A stretch of 64,000 bases of DNA from Flavobacteriales bacterium (GCA_016703105.1 JADJCS010000008.1:186001-250000), one strand, 5' to 3'. Positions 54,232 through 63,036 are shown, counted from the first letter of the stretch. Made by a program: numbers and translations. Notes: generated from the sequence alone by a model not told the origin.

Positions 54232-55632
54232 TCAAAGACCGAAGAGGCCCAGCACGTAGTACACAACGGCCGCGAGCACGGCACTGACCGGGATGGTGAG
54301 GATCCATGCCCATAGAAGCTGGATGGTCACCCCCCACCGCACCGCGCTGAGCCGCTTGGTGGCGCCGACACCAATGATGCTCCCGGTGATGGTGTGGGTG
54401 GTGCTCACCGGAATGCCCATTTGTTCGGTGAGGTACAAGGTCATCGCGCCCGAAGTTTCGGCGCACACCCCTTCCAATGGGGTCACCTTAGTGATGCGCG
54501 TACCCATGGTCTTCACGATCTTCCATCCACCGCTCAGGGTACCCAGGCCAATGGCGGTATAGCACGCGAGAGGCACCCAATTGGGCATTTCCTTGATGTC
54601 GGCGATGTTGCCGTTGGCGATCAGCGCGGCGCTGATGATACCCATCACCTTTTGTGCGTCGTTCCCCCCGTGGCCGATGCTGAAGGCGGCGGAACTGAAG
54701 AGCTGCAAGCGCTTGAACATGTTCCCCACCGAGAGTGCCGTGGGTGTCCGCACCTTCTCCACATAGATGTAAGCGAGAATGAAGCAGAGCACCGTCACCA
54801 TCAGCCCGTAACGAATGATGGAATTGTCCGACTTGTTCAATCCTTTGCCGAGTTTCTCCACGTCCACACTGGGGTCAACGTTCTTCTGGATGGCTTCGGC
54901 GAGGCCCGCTCCGCCCTTGCTACCGAAACCGGTGAGGTATGGCTTGGCGGCTTCGAGTTTGGCGCGGGCGGCCTCGTAGTCGGCGGTCTTGCCGGGGTCG
55001 GCGTCAGCGGCTTTCTTCGCCACATCCACTTTGTAGTACTTGGCCAGGTTCTCCTCCAGTTTGCTCTGCTGCAAATACGAGAAGAGGAACCACGTACAGA
55101 CCGCAGCCACCAAAATGAACGCGATACGGGTCCACACGTTCCGTACGATGGTGATGAACGTGATGAACATGGAGTTCACCATGCCGATGAGCGGAGCGAG
55201 GAAGATGAAGAGCACGGTCGCGATCACCTTGTCGCTCGCGACCACATCCTTGAGCACGAAATGATCCACCGTGACGATCGCGTGCGCGATCGCGGCCCCG
55301 GCGAATCCTCCGATCAAGGTATGCGAACTGCTGCTGGGGATACCGTACCACCAGGTGAGCAGGTTCCAGGTGATCGCCGCTATAAGGCCGCTGAGGATGA
55401 CCGGCAGGGTGATGAAATCCGCCTGCACCGTTTTGCTGATGGTGTTGGCCACCGCATGGTCCTTGAAAATGAAGAAGGCAACGAAGTTGAAGAAGGCCGC
55501 CCAGATCACGGCCTGTAGCGGCGTGAGCACTTTAGTGCTCACCACCGTGGCGATGGAATTGGCCGCGTCGTGGAATCCGTTGATGTAGTCGAACACCAAC
55601 GCCAGGAAGATGATGACCACCAGCAGGGTCAT
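54232..55632 (-). CDS. PiT family inorganic phosphate transporter
   Basis: This 466-residue symporter has the duplicated PiT signature: NGFHDAANSIATVVST near the N-terminus and GHGGNDAQKVMGIISAALI in the second half. A hydrophilic loop of about 75 residues in the middle (YYKVDVAKKAADADPGKTADYEAARAKLEAA) is cytoplasmic. It takes up phosphate with protons or sodium. The DUF47 gene lies directly upstream (4 bases apart) and the pair almost surely forms one operon. The roughly 190 bases between its end and the GlmU-like gene hold nothing recognisable. Confidence 0.94.
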   Translation of the reverse strand: MTLLVVIIFLALVFDYINGFHDAANSIATVVSTKVLTPLQAVIWAAFFNFVAFFIFKDHAVANTISKTVQADFITLPVILSGLIAAITWNLLTWWYGIPSSSSHTLIGGFAGAAIAHAIVTVDHFVLKDVVASDKVIATVLFIFLAPLIGMVNSMFITFITIVRNVWTRIAFILVAAVCTWFLFSYLQQSKLEENLAKYYKVDVAKKAADADPGKTADYEAARAKLEAAKPYLTGFGSKGGAGLAEAIQKNVDPSVDVEKLGKGLNKSDNSIIRYGLMVTVLCFILAYIYVEKVRTPTALSVGNMFKRLQLFSSAAFSIGHGGNDAQKVMGIISAALIANGNIADIKEMPNWVPLACYTAIGLGTLSGGWKIVKTMGTRITKVTPLEGVCAETSGAMTLYLTEQMGIPVSTTHTITGSIIGVGATKRLSAVRWGVTIQLLWAWILTIPVSAVLAAVVYYVLGLFGL

Positions 55633-55636
55633 GCGG

Positions 55637-56284
55637 TCAAGCGTACTTCAGCATGATGGACTCCAGCACGTTCGCCACATCCTCGCATTTGTCCGTGGCC
55701 ATTTCGAGCGTGCCGTATAGGTCCCGCAGCTTGATCAGCGTAATGGCGTCCTTCTCGTTGGCGAAAAGACGTTGAAGGCCCCGGTCATGCACTTCGTCCG
55801 CTTCGTTCTCGACCGCGTTGATGCGCACCACCAGTTCGGCGTGCTGGTTGTCCTTGTGCATCTGGCGCAGGCCCTGTACGGCCAGTTGGATGATGATCGA
55901 TCCCTCGTTCACCAGCCGCGCCAGTTCACGCGCCGTATCGTCCGGCTTGCCGATGCCGAAAAGCTCCAAGTTCTTTCCGGCGGCGAGGATGAAATCCGCC
56001 ACATCATCCAGCGCGCTGGCCAGCTGGTGGATGTCCTCCCGATCCAGCGGCGTGATGAAATTCCGCGCCAGTTCGGTGAAGATGGTATGCGTCAGGTCGT
56101 CGTTCGCGCGCTCGGTGATCTCCAACCGTTCCAGGATCGCCGTGCGATGCGCGCCCGGCTCGATCCCCATGATCTGCACCAGGTCCTCCGACATCTTCAA
56201 GACGTTTGCGGCCGATGCCTCGAAGTGGTAGAAGAAGATCCGGTCCTTGGGACGGAAGATCTGGAACAACGAGCCGATCCCCAT
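55637..56284 (-). CDS. DUF47 (PhoU-like) phosphate transport regulator
   Basis: This 215-residue all-helical protein matches the DUF47 family: RPKDRIFFYHFEASAANVLKMSEDLVQIM, LEITERANDDLTHTIFTEL, DREDIHQLASALDDVADFI and ENEADEVHDRGLQRLF. DUF47 proteins act with PiT transporters as PhoU-like regulators. MGIGSLFQIFRPKDR is the standard start. A TACATTTG promoter element lies 22 bases upstream. Confidence 0.94.
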   Translation of the reverse strand: MGIGSLFQIFRPKDRIFFYHFEASAANVLKMSEDLVQIMGIEPGAHRTAILERLEITERANDDLTHTIFTELARNFITPLDREDIHQLASALDDVADFILAAGKNLELFGIGKPDDTARELARLVNEGSIIIQLAVQGLRQMHKDNQHAELVVRINAVENEADEVHDRGLQRLFANEKDAITLIKLRDLYGTLEMATDKCEDVANVLESIMLKYA

Positions 56285-56306
56285 GGTGCTTTTCGTAAGG
56301 TGGCGG

Positions 56307-56314
56307 CAAATGTA
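56307..56314 (-). promoter_or_regulatory. -7 promoter element TACATTTG of the DUF47-PiT operon
   Basis: TACATTTG on the minus strand matches TAnnTTTG exactly, 22 bases before the DUF47 ATG. No TTG at -33 is evident. Confidence 0.5.
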
Positions 56315-56436
56315 GACGGCCGTTCCGGAGCCACCCGGCACCCATCCATCCTTAACCTTGGCTTAACATGGGGCCGCGGCCTACATCGCCCTAGTTTCGC
56401 CCCACGCCACGCACTTTTAGCTGCGGCGAACGAAGC

Positions 56437-57039
56437 ATGCTCTATGAATTCGACGGCTACCGGCCCGTGGTCCATCCCTCCGCATTCGTGCATCCGCAGG
56501 CCGCGGTAACGGGCAACGTGGTGATCGGGGCGGATGTATACATCGGCCCCGGCGCTGCCCTGCGCGGGGATTGGGGCGAGATCGTGGTGAAGGACGGATG
56601 CAACGTGCAGGAGAACTGCACCATCCACATGTTCCCCGGGGTGAAAGTGGTGTTGCATCGCGGTGCGCACATCGGCCACGGGGCGATCATCCACGGCGCC
56701 ACCATCGGACGCAACTGCCTGGTAGGGATGAACGCGGTGTTAATGGACAATGTGGTACTCGGCGATGAATGCATCGTAGGTGCACTAAGCTTCCTTCCCG
56801 CGGAAAGCATCTGGGAGGCACGCAAAGTGATCGTGGGCAATCCCGCGAAGGTGATCAAGGAGGTGAGCGATGCTATGCTCGCCTGGAAGACCGAAGGCAC
56901 GAAGCTCTATCAAGGACTACCCGCGCAGCTACACACCACATTGAAAGAGTGCGAGGCTTTGCGCGAAGTTGACACGAGCCGACCGCCGATCACGGGGCGG
57001 TACAAGACATGGAACGAGAGCCGAGGTAGTGATCAGTAA
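56437..57039 (+). CDS. Gamma carbonic anhydrase-like hexapeptide protein (PaaY/CaiE type)
   Basis: This 200-residue left-handed beta-helix protein has hexapeptide repeats (VIGADVYIGPGAALRGDWGEIVV, HIGHGAIIHGATIGRNCLVGMNAVL). The three metal-site histidines of gamma carbonic anhydrases appear in CTIHMF, HIGHG and IIHGA. The C-terminal helix LKECEALREVDTSRPP is specific to the PaaY/CaiE subgroup, in which PaaY is a thioesterase of phenylacetate breakdown. No other paa gene is nearby. It is convergent with and overlaps the next gene by 7 bases. Confidence 0.88.
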   Translation: MLYEFDGYRPVVHPSAFVHPQAAVTGNVVIGADVYIGPGAALRGDWGEIVVKDGCNVQENCTIHMFPGVKVVLHRGAHIGHGAIIHGATIGRNCLVGMNAVLMDNVVLGDECIVGALSFLPAESIWEARKVIVGNPAKVIKEVSDAMLAWKTEGTKLYQGLPAQLHTTLKECEALREVDTSRPPITGRYKTWNESRGSDQ

Positions 57040-57656
57040 AAGTGCGTTTCGATCGTTTCACGCAGTTGGGCCAGACCGGTCAGCCCTGTGCCGGCGGGGA
57101 GGGTATTTGATGCGAAGAGATTTACGCGACCGACGTGCATGATGGTGTTGTACTCGCCGATCGTATGATCAAGGTATAGGAACGCCACGGCCAGATAGCG
57201 CTTATCCTCCTCCTGATATCCGGGGATCACAAGTCCAACGTGGATAAGGGGTTCCTTTTCGTCGAAGCGGGTCGCGACCTGGATCGAGCCCGGATCGACT
57301 TCCAAGCCTTGGTAGTTGATGGTCGTTCCCTCGAGCCGAGGACTGCGGAACCGTTCAATTCGCCAACCGACCAGGCGTGGCGCTGCCTCCGCCAGCGCAA
57401 TCACCGCAGGTACTGCCTCGCGTATCCCACCCGCGCTTATCACGAGCACATTGTTTTCATCGCCGTCACCCGTCACCTCTGGCATGATACTCTCATGCAC
57501 TCGTTGGATCTCGGTGGTCAATCGCTCGTATGCCGCCATTCCCCGCTTTCGGTCGGACAGGAGCACTGCCACATCCTCCTTATTCTTCTCGAACCAAGCC
57601 CAGAAGCGCTCAGTGGGGTCTTTGGGCGCACGTTTCAGGAGATTTAAGAGCCCCAT
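57033..57656 (-). CDS. Cytoplasmic protein of unknown function
   Basis: This 207-residue soluble protein begins MGLLNLLKRAPKDPTERFWAWFEKNKEDVAVLL. Its features are a helical first part, then alternating strands (NVLVISAGGIREAVPAVIALAEAAP, LIHVGLVIPGY, YLAVAFLYLDHTIGEYNTIMHVG). It has no signal peptide or membrane helix and resembles no family I can name with confidence. The gene follows the pore-loop protein gene, with 7 bases between, and is probably cotranscribed with it. Confidence 0.75.
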   Translation of the reverse strand: MGLLNLLKRAPKDPTERFWAWFEKNKEDVAVLLSDRKRGMAAYERLTTEIQRVHESIMPEVTGDGDENNVLVISAGGIREAVPAVIALAEAAPRLVGWRIERFRSPRLEGTTINYQGLEVDPGSIQVATRFDEKEPLIHVGLVIPGYQEEDKRYLAVAFLYLDHTIGEYNTIMHVGRVNLFASNTLPAGTGLTGLAQLRETIETHFY

Positions 57657-57663
57657 CCGAAGG

Positions 57664-58017
57664 TCACTTACGGCCCGAGCCACCCTCAAGATGCAATGCA
57701 TGCAACAGGCGATGCAACGCGGGCGCCAGCACCATGGCCACCGTGGTGAGCAAGCCGATGCCACAGTAGAGCGCATAGATCGACGCGAAGATCTTCGCGC
57801 TGGTATCCGGCAGGTCGCCAATGGGACCCATGCCGGCCAGGATCATCGAGGCATTGAGGAAAGCATCCACGGCGGACTGACCCGCGAAATAGATGTATCC
57901 AGCAGTGCCGACCGCGAGCGATAGCGCCACAAAACCAAGCGCTGCGATCACATACCGCCATTGCCGTCTCACAAAGGCTCTCCGGTCCAGCAACGGCTGG
58001 CTGCGGTGCTCGAACAT
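57664..58017 (-). CDS. Two-helix membrane protein with K+-channel-like pore loop
   Basis: This 117-residue protein has two membrane helices (VIAALGFVALSLAVGTAGYIYFAG and IFASIYALYCGIGLLTTVAMVL) separated by DAFLNASMILAGMGPIGDLPDT. The arrangement copies the M1-pore-M2 unit of two-helix potassium channels, in which the filter T-V-G-Y-G-D would align with GMGPIGD. The filter is not canonical, so potassium selectivity is doubtful. It has basic residues at both ends. Confidence 0.65.
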   Translation of the reverse strand: MFEHRSQPLLDRRAFVRRQWRYVIAALGFVALSLAVGTAGYIYFAGQSAVDAFLNASMILAGMGPIGDLPDTSAKIFASIYALYCGIGLLTTVAMVLAPALHRLLHALHLEGGSGRK

Positions 58018-58124
58018 GCCGCCAAGGTATCCCTCTTCAACAGGAGACGTTCAGCAAATGGGCTTTGGCCCGCGTCCGGAGGATCGCTCCTGCGGTCATC
58101 TTCGCGACCGTCACGCTCGCCACC

Positions 58125-58496
58125 ATGCGCGGTCTCTCCACCATACTCCTGCTCATCGCCAGCAATGCGTTCATGACGCTCGCTTGGTATGGCCACTTGA
58201 AGTTCCATGAATGGTCATGGGCCAAGCGCCTGGGTCTTTTCAGTGTGGTCCTGATCAGTTGGGGCATCGCGTTCTTCGAGTATGTGCTACAGGTACCTGC
58301 CAACCGTCTGGGCCACGTGGATCACGGCGGACCATTCACCCTGGTACAACTGAAGGTGATCCAGGAGGTGATCACGCTTGCTGTGTTCGCCGTGTTCACC
58401 AGCATCGCCTTCAAGCAAGAAACGCTACGGTGGAACCACTTGCTCGCTGCGATACTGCTGGTGGCGGCCGTGTTCCTCGTGTTCAAAGAACGCTGA
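58125..58496 (+). CDS. DMT-type DUF486 membrane protein
   Basis: This 123-residue protein has four membrane helices and matches DUF486: GLSTILLLIASNAFMTLAWYGHLKF, FFEYVLQVPANRLGH, FTLVQLKVIQEVITLAVFAVFTSIAFKQETLRWNHLLA. The family is predicted to be small drug/metabolite-type transporters of unknown substrate. The start at 58125 (MRGLSTILLL) is chosen on family similarity; an open frame upstream has no family match. Confidence 0.88.
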   Translation: MRGLSTILLLIASNAFMTLAWYGHLKFHEWSWAKRLGLFSVVLISWGIAFFEYVLQVPANRLGHVDHGGPFTLVQLKVIQEVITLAVFAVFTSIAFKQETLRWNHLLAAILLVAAVFLVFKER

Positions 58497-58500
58497 CCTG

Positions 58501-60498
58501 ATGCAGATCCCGCTCCTCAAGGAGATCGTCCTGATCCTCGGCCTATCGGTGGCGATGATCCTGTTGTTCAAGCGGCTCAAGCTACCGGTGCTGCTCGGAT
58601 TCCTGGCCACCGGCGCCGTGTTCGGCCCGCATGCCCTGGGGTTCGTTTCGGCCACGCATGAGGTGGAACTGCTCGCCGAGGTCGGCGTCATATTCCTGCT
58701 CTTTGTGATCGGGATCGAATTCAGCCTGAAGAGCTTGGCCACGGTGGGCCGCACGGCGCTTGTGGGTGGCACCTTCCAAGTGGCGGGCACCGTGGCAGCT
58801 ACCGCCTTGGTCGCCCATTTTTTCGGGCTGGGATGGCCCTCCGCGATCTTCCTGGGTTTTCTTTTCGCGTTGAGCAGCACGGCCATCGTGCTGAAGCTGC
58901 TTCAAGAGCAAGGCGCGATAAGCGCGTCGCACGGCCGGGTGTCGTCCGCCATGCTGATCTACCAGGACATCATCGTGGTGCCGATGATCCTGCTCACGCC
59001 GATGCTCGCCGGACATTCGGAGGACCCTGCCGCGGACCTCTATGCGATGCTGGGCAAAATGATCGTTTTGTTGGTACTTGTCTTCGTAGCGGCGCGGTTC
59101 GCCGTACCGAAACTGCTGGACGCGGTGGTGCGCACCCAGAGCCGGGAGCTTTTCATCACCACGATCGTGGTGCTCTGTTTCGCCACGGCCTGGCTCACCT
59201 CTTCGATCGGCCTTTCCCTGGCGCTGGGGGCGTTCTTCGCCGGGTTGATCATCAGTGAAAGCGAACATCGTTACCAGGCCACGGGTAACATCCTCCCCTT
59301 CCACGAGGTGTTCATCAGTTTCTTCTTCGTGAGCATCGGTATGCTCCTGGACCTGACTTTCCTGTGGGAGCATCTGTTCACCGTGCTTTCCTTCACCCTG
59401 CTCACGCTTCTGGGCAAGACGGTGATCACGGCACTGGCCGCCTTGGTGCTCCGGTATCCACTGCGCACCGCGCTGCTCACCGGCTTCGCACTTTGCCAGG
59501 TGGGTGAGTTCGCCTTCATCCTCTCGGCCACCGGCCTGGAGCAGAAGGTGCTTTCCCGGGAACATTATCAGTTGTTCCTGTGCGTCTCGGTGATGACCAT
59601 GGGCCTGGCGCCCTTTATCATTCTGCGGTCCAACAAGTGGGTGTCACTGCTCCTGCGTTCCCTGGTCCCTGCGCAAGCACGGCATCGGCTCGATGCGTTG
59701 CGCTCGGCCCGCCAGGAAACCCATGCGGAGAAAAAGAAGTTGAGCGACCATATCGTGATCGTGGGCTTCGGCCTGAACGGGCGCAATGTGGCGCGAACGG
59801 CACGCCTCGCCGGGATCGGACATGTGGTGATCGAAGGCGATCCGGACCTCGCTGAACAGGCGCGCGCCGAAGACATCGAAGTCATCAGCGGTGACGCCAG
59901 CAATGAGCATGTGCTCGAAGAGGCCGCCGCCGCCAGGGCCCGGGTCGTGGTGGTGGCCATAGCCGACCCAGCGGCCACCAAACGTGTGGTGGCAAGGGTC
60001 CGTCGCCTTTCCGACGCACCGCACATCATCGTGCGTGCGCGCTTCGTCGCCGAGATCGAGGAACTGCGTGCCTTGGGTGCCAATGAAGTGGTCCCTGAGG
60101 AGTTCGAGACCTCGATCGAGATCTTCGCCCGCACCCTGCGCCACTACCTGGTCCCGGAGGATGAGGTGGAGGAACTCGTGACCCGGGTACGCGGTTCCCA
60201 TTACAAAGCCCTACGCTCCATGGCCAAGGCCGGGGCGCATGAAGGAATGGCCGTTCATGCGAGCGACCAAGAACTGGCCGCGCTACCGGTCCGCTTTGGA
60301 AAGAACCGCACGGTGGGCCAACGTCTCATGGACACCGATGTGAAGGGTCGCTTCGGGGTGAACGTTCTCGCGATCAAGCGGGGCGACCGCGTGATCACCG
60401 GTGTCGATGGCACCACACGCATGCTCTCGGACGATGTGCTCTACGTGCTCGGGCCACCCGAAGGCATCGCCCACCTGGACCGCCTGTTGCGCGAATAA
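58501..60498 (+). CDS. CPA2 family cation/proton antiporter with RCK domains (KefB/C type)
   Basis: This 665-residue protein has an N-terminal antiporter domain of 12-13 helices (LLAEVGVIFLLFVIGIEFSLKSL, FALSSTAIVLKLLQEQGAIS, FFAGLIISESEHRYQ), a RCK-N/TrkA-N domain (HIVIVGFGLNGRNVARTARLAG, DPDLAEQARAEDIEVISGDAS) and a TrkA-C domain (RTVGQRLMDTDVKGRFGVNVLAIKRGD). Such proteins exchange potassium or sodium for protons under nucleotide control. The ATG at 58501 lies four bases after the DUF486 stop, suggesting one transcript. Confidence 0.93.
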   Translation: MQIPLLKEIVLILGLSVAMILLFKRLKLPVLLGFLATGAVFGPHALGFVSATHEVELLAEVGVIFLLFVIGIEFSLKSLATVGRTALVGGTFQVAGTVAATALVAHFFGLGWPSAIFLGFLFALSSTAIVLKLLQEQGAISASHGRVSSAMLIYQDIIVVPMILLTPMLAGHSEDPAADLYAMLGKMIVLLVLVFVAARFAVPKLLDAVVRTQSRELFITTIVVLCFATAWLTSSIGLSLALGAFFAGLIISESEHRYQATGNILPFHEVFISFFFVSIGMLLDLTFLWEHLFTVLSFTLLTLLGKTVITALAALVLRYPLRTALLTGFALCQVGEFAFILSATGLEQKVLSREHYQLFLCVSVMTMGLAPFIILRSNKWVSLLLRSLVPAQARHRLDALRSARQETHAEKKKLSDHIVIVGFGLNGRNVARTARLAGIGHVVIEGDPDLAEQARAEDIEVISGDASNEHVLEEAAAARARVVVVAIADPAATKRVVARVRRLSDAPHIIVRARFVAEIEELRALGANEVVPEEFETSIEIFARTLRHYLVPEDEVEELVTRVRGSHYKALRSMAKAGAHEGMAVHASDQELAALPVRFGKNRTVGQRLMDTDVKGRFGVNVLAIKRGDRVITGVDGTTRMLSDDVLYVLGPPEGIAHLDRLLRE

Positions 60499-60548
60499 CC
60501 GGGCGGGCAACTTCCGTACGCGGGGCGCGTATGAAACCGCCTGCCCGC

Positions 60549-60986
60549 ATGACCGATACCGCACTGCCCATTTCGCATATCCTGATCATCGACGATGAAG
60601 AGGATTGCAACTTCGTGACCCGCCTGGTGCTCCAACGCAGCGGTTACCAGGGCACCGTTACCTGTTTCACCAGCGCCATGGGCGCCCTGGAACATCTCGA
60701 GCAGAGCCCGATGCCCCCGGACCTGATATTCCTGGACATCAATATGCCGGGCATGACCGGCTTCGAATTCCTCGGCGCATGCGAGCATGCCTCGCTCCTA
60801 CCGAACGGGCGAACCTCCGTGGTGATGTTCTCCTCCAGCAACCGTCCCTGTGACATGGAGCAGGCCGAACGGCACGGCTGTGTGATCGGGTATGTGGAGA
60901 AAGCACTGACCACCGAGGCGTTCGAACGTATGACCCAACAGCACGCACGGCAACGTGGCGGCATTAACTTCGACACACGACCATGA
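60549..60986 (+). CDS. Single-domain response regulator
   Basis: This 145-residue protein has a receiver domain only. Acidic pocket IIDDEEDC, phospho-acceptor Asp in LIFLDINMPGMTGFEFL, Ser/Thr in VMFSSSNRP and Lys in YVEKAL. No output domain is present. MTDTALPISH at 60549 is preferred over MKPPARM at 60531. It overlaps the next response regulator by four bases, which indicates a coupled cluster. Confidence 0.9.
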   Translation: MTDTALPISHILIIDDEEDCNFVTRLVLQRSGYQGTVTCFTSAMGALEHLEQSPMPPDLIFLDINMPGMTGFEFLGACEHASLLPNGRTSVVMFSSSNRPCDMEQAERHGCVIGYVEKALTTEAFERMTQQHARQRGGINFDTRP

Positions 60987-61357
60987 GAAAGGTTTTGATC
61001 ATAGAGGACGAGGCGATCATCTCGTTCGGTTACCGGTTGCAGATCGAGCGAATGGGCTTCGAAGTGATCGGCGTGGCCCGCAGCTCCGCTGAGGCAGAGG
61101 CACTGATCGCCTTGGAACGGCCCGACCTGATGATCATGGACGTCTACCTCAAGGGTCCGAAGACCGGGCTCGAACTGGCCCAGGAGATCCACGCCAAGGA
61201 CCCGATCCCCGTGGTTTTCCTCACGGCCAGCACCAAGCCTGAGGTGGTCGAAGCCATCCGCGCGCTGAAGGGTTCGCAGTACCTGGCGAAGCCGATCAGT
61301 TCGGACGGCCTCTCTGACGTGCTTGAACACTTCCTCCGCCAGCATGCCGAACGATGA
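60983..61357 (+). CDS. Single-domain response regulator
   Basis: This 124-residue receiver domain has acidic pocket IIEDEAIISFGYRLQIERMGF, phospho-acceptor Asp in LMIMDVYLKGPKTGLELA, Thr in VFLTASTKPEV and Lys in YLAKPI. It has no output domain and resembles receivers paired with histidine kinases of the HWE/HisKA_2 type. It overlaps the preceding receiver by four bases and the histidine kinase by 14 bases. Confidence 0.92.
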   Translation: MRKVLIIEDEAIISFGYRLQIERMGFEVIGVARSSAEAEALIALERPDLMIMDVYLKGPKTGLELAQEIHAKDPIPVVFLTASTKPEVVEAIRALKGSQYLAKPISSDGLSDVLEHFLRQHAER

Positions 61358-62057
61358 GGGGGGCTCTGTCCCACCATTGAGCACGCCCCAGGCGGAAAGG
61401 CTGCATCGGCTCGCCCATGACCTGAGGAACCGCGTGGCCGGTGCCCTCGAGGCCGTGCGATCATTGCATGAACGTCCCGAGGGCATGGACCCCGCAGAAC
61501 TCTCGAGCTTCGCGGAACGCAATCTGTTCCAAGCCCTCCGGGACATCGAATCCGCCCTGGACGATCTCGGGGTGGAGCGTGGACCGGGCAAGATGCGGAT
61601 GGAGCCGGTCGATCTCACCCACCTCCTGAACGGAACGCTCGCCGATGTGCGACCACGTCTCCAACGCAAAGCCCAAACGGCGATCACCGAGGTCGGCGAA
61701 GGTCTTCAAGTGGTCGGGGATCCAGAGATCCTGCGCCAATTGGTGCATGCCCTGATGACCAATGCCTCGAAGTTCTCCGCCGCCGGTTCGGAGATCCGCG
61801 TTTCAGCGGCCGAACAGAACGGTCAGGTGATCGTGCGCGTCGAGGACCGGGGTGTGGGCCTGTCACCGAGCGATCTCCAAGAGCTTTTCGTGCGTTATGC
61901 CTGGCTCACTTCCCGTTCCACGGCGGGCGAAGGCCAGGCGCGAAGCACGTTGGCTCGCGCACGGCAGTGGGCGACTCTCCACCAGGGGTCCCTGGAAGCG
62001 GAAAGCAAGGGCATTGGTAAGGGTACTCGCTTCACCCTGCGGCTGCCCGCGCCCTGA
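61344..62057 (+). CDS. Soluble histidine kinase without sensor domain
   Basis: This 237-residue kinase has a phospho-acceptor His25 in LAHDLRNRVAGALEAVRSL, an N-box HALMTNASKFSAA and a G-box EDRGVGLSPSDLQELF followed by KGIGKGTRFTLRLP. There is no membrane helix and no PAS or other input domain, so it must get its signal from a partner, perhaps one of the two receivers it is coupled to. The start MPNDEGG overlaps the second receiver. Confidence 0.88.
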   Translation: MPNDEGGSVPPLSTPQAERLHRLAHDLRNRVAGALEAVRSLHERPEGMDPAELSSFAERNLFQALRDIESALDDLGVERGPGKMRMEPVDLTHLLNGTLADVRPRLQRKAQTAITEVGEGLQVVGDPEILRQLVHALMTNASKFSAAGSEIRVSAAEQNGQVIVRVEDRGVGLSPSDLQELFVRYAWLTSRSTAGEGQARSTLARARQWATLHQGSLEAESKGIGKGTRFTLRLPAP

Positions 62058-62071
62058 ACCGATCGGCGCGT

Positions 62072-63001
62072 TCAATCCAGTGCCCGCCGGATCTGTTTGG
62101 CCACCCGTTGGCCCTTGCCGTTCATCGCCAGGTTGAACTCCAGCTCAGTGCCTATCAGTAGTTCAGCGAATTCGACGTCCTCCAGATCGTCCCGCATGAA
62201 GAACAGGTTATTGTCCGGGTAACGGATGAAGCCATACCCGTTGTGCAGGCTCATTACGGAGCTTCGGTGCCGCTCGTCGTCCAGCAGTACCGTGGTGGCG
62301 GTGGAAGGCATCCCACCATCGACGTCGCCGTCCCGGATGGTGGTGTCACGCACGACGAAAAGGTCGCGCACCACGGGATCGTTCTCTTTGAGCCCTTCAT
62401 CGATCAGGTCGTGCATGGGCATGGGGTAGCTCACTTCGTTCCACAGGTCGGTGCTCGTTTTTGTGACCTGCAGCTCACCGCTCTGTTCATCGGTGAACTC
62501 GAAGTCCCAACCTATGAGCATCGTCTTGCAGCCCAGTGTATGGAGCTTCCGCACCAGCGGCACATGGTCGCCATCGCTGGCGATGAGCACCACGATGTCG
62601 TAGCGCTTCAGCATGCACAGCTCATACGTCTCAAGGGCCATCAGCACATCCACGCCTTTCTCGCGCTTGCGCCCCTGTTGGTCCTTCACGGGGAGGTAGT
62701 GCGTTTGCACAGCGTTGTACATCAGCACGTCGTCGAACACGCGATCGTAGTAGAGTTGGTTCGGTTTCTCGTTCGCGTCGCGGGCGGTGAAACGCCCACG
62801 GAAGAAGTGGGCGTCCACGATATGGCAGAGGTTGGGGTGGGTGTTCTCCCGTTCGGCGATGATGTGCCGGATGTAGTCATGCAGCCCCCCGATGTGGATG
62901 CGGCGGCGGTGCGCATGCACGTAGTTGTAATAGTTGCTGACGTGCGTGAAGTAACTGCCGTCATAGAACACGCCCACTTTGAGGGCCAGATTTCCTTTCA
63001 T
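62072..63001 (-). CDS. NYN domain nuclease-like protein with C-terminal cold-shock domain
   Basis: This 309-residue protein has a NYN (LabA/PIN-like) domain with acidic residues D14 (FYDGSYF), D118 (VDVLMALE), D143 and D145 (ASDGDHVPLV), consistent with a metal-dependent RNase site. Residues 250-309 form a cold-shock-like OB fold (HNGYGFIRYPDNNLFFMRDDLEDVEF, ELEFNLAMNGKGQRVAKQIRR) that should bind RNA or ssDNA. The combination suggests RNA processing or decay. It ends 14 bases from the convergent histidine kinase gene. Confidence 0.85.
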   Translation of the reverse strand: MKGNLALKVGVFYDGSYFTHVSNYYNYVHAHRRRIHIGGLHDYIRHIIAERENTHPNLCHIVDAHFFRGRFTARDANEKPNQLYYDRVFDDVLMYNAVQTHYLPVKDQQGRKREKGVDVLMALETYELCMLKRYDIVVLIASDGDHVPLVRKLHTLGCKTMLIGWDFEFTDEQSGELQVTKTSTDLWNEVSYPMPMHDLIDEGLKENDPVVRDLFVVRDTTIRDGDVDGGMPSTATTVLLDDERHRSSVMSLHNGYGFIRYPDNNLFFMRDDLEDVEFAELLIGTELEFNLAMNGKGQRVAKQIRRALD

Positions 63002-63028
63002 AGCGTAGGGATAGGATGAACAGGGCGC

Positions 63029-63036
63029 CAAATGTA
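63029..63036 (-). promoter_or_regulatory. -7 promoter element TACATTTG of the NYN gene
   Basis: TACATTTG on the minus strand matches TAnnTTTG exactly and ends 27 bases before the NYN gene start at 63001. Confidence 0.5.

Noticed and set aside
54394..55518. Plus-strand open frame across the PiT phosphate transporter gene
   Set aside because: It is antisense to clear PiT signatures and has no recognisable features.
57664..58017. Classical potassium channel
   Set aside because: The topology fits but the T-V-G-Y-G selectivity filter is missing, so it is listed only as channel-like.
58582..59565. Minus-strand open frame inside the KefB/C-type antiporter gene
   Set aside because: Glu/Gln/Arg-rich shadow product; the plus strand encodes conserved helices and RCK domains.
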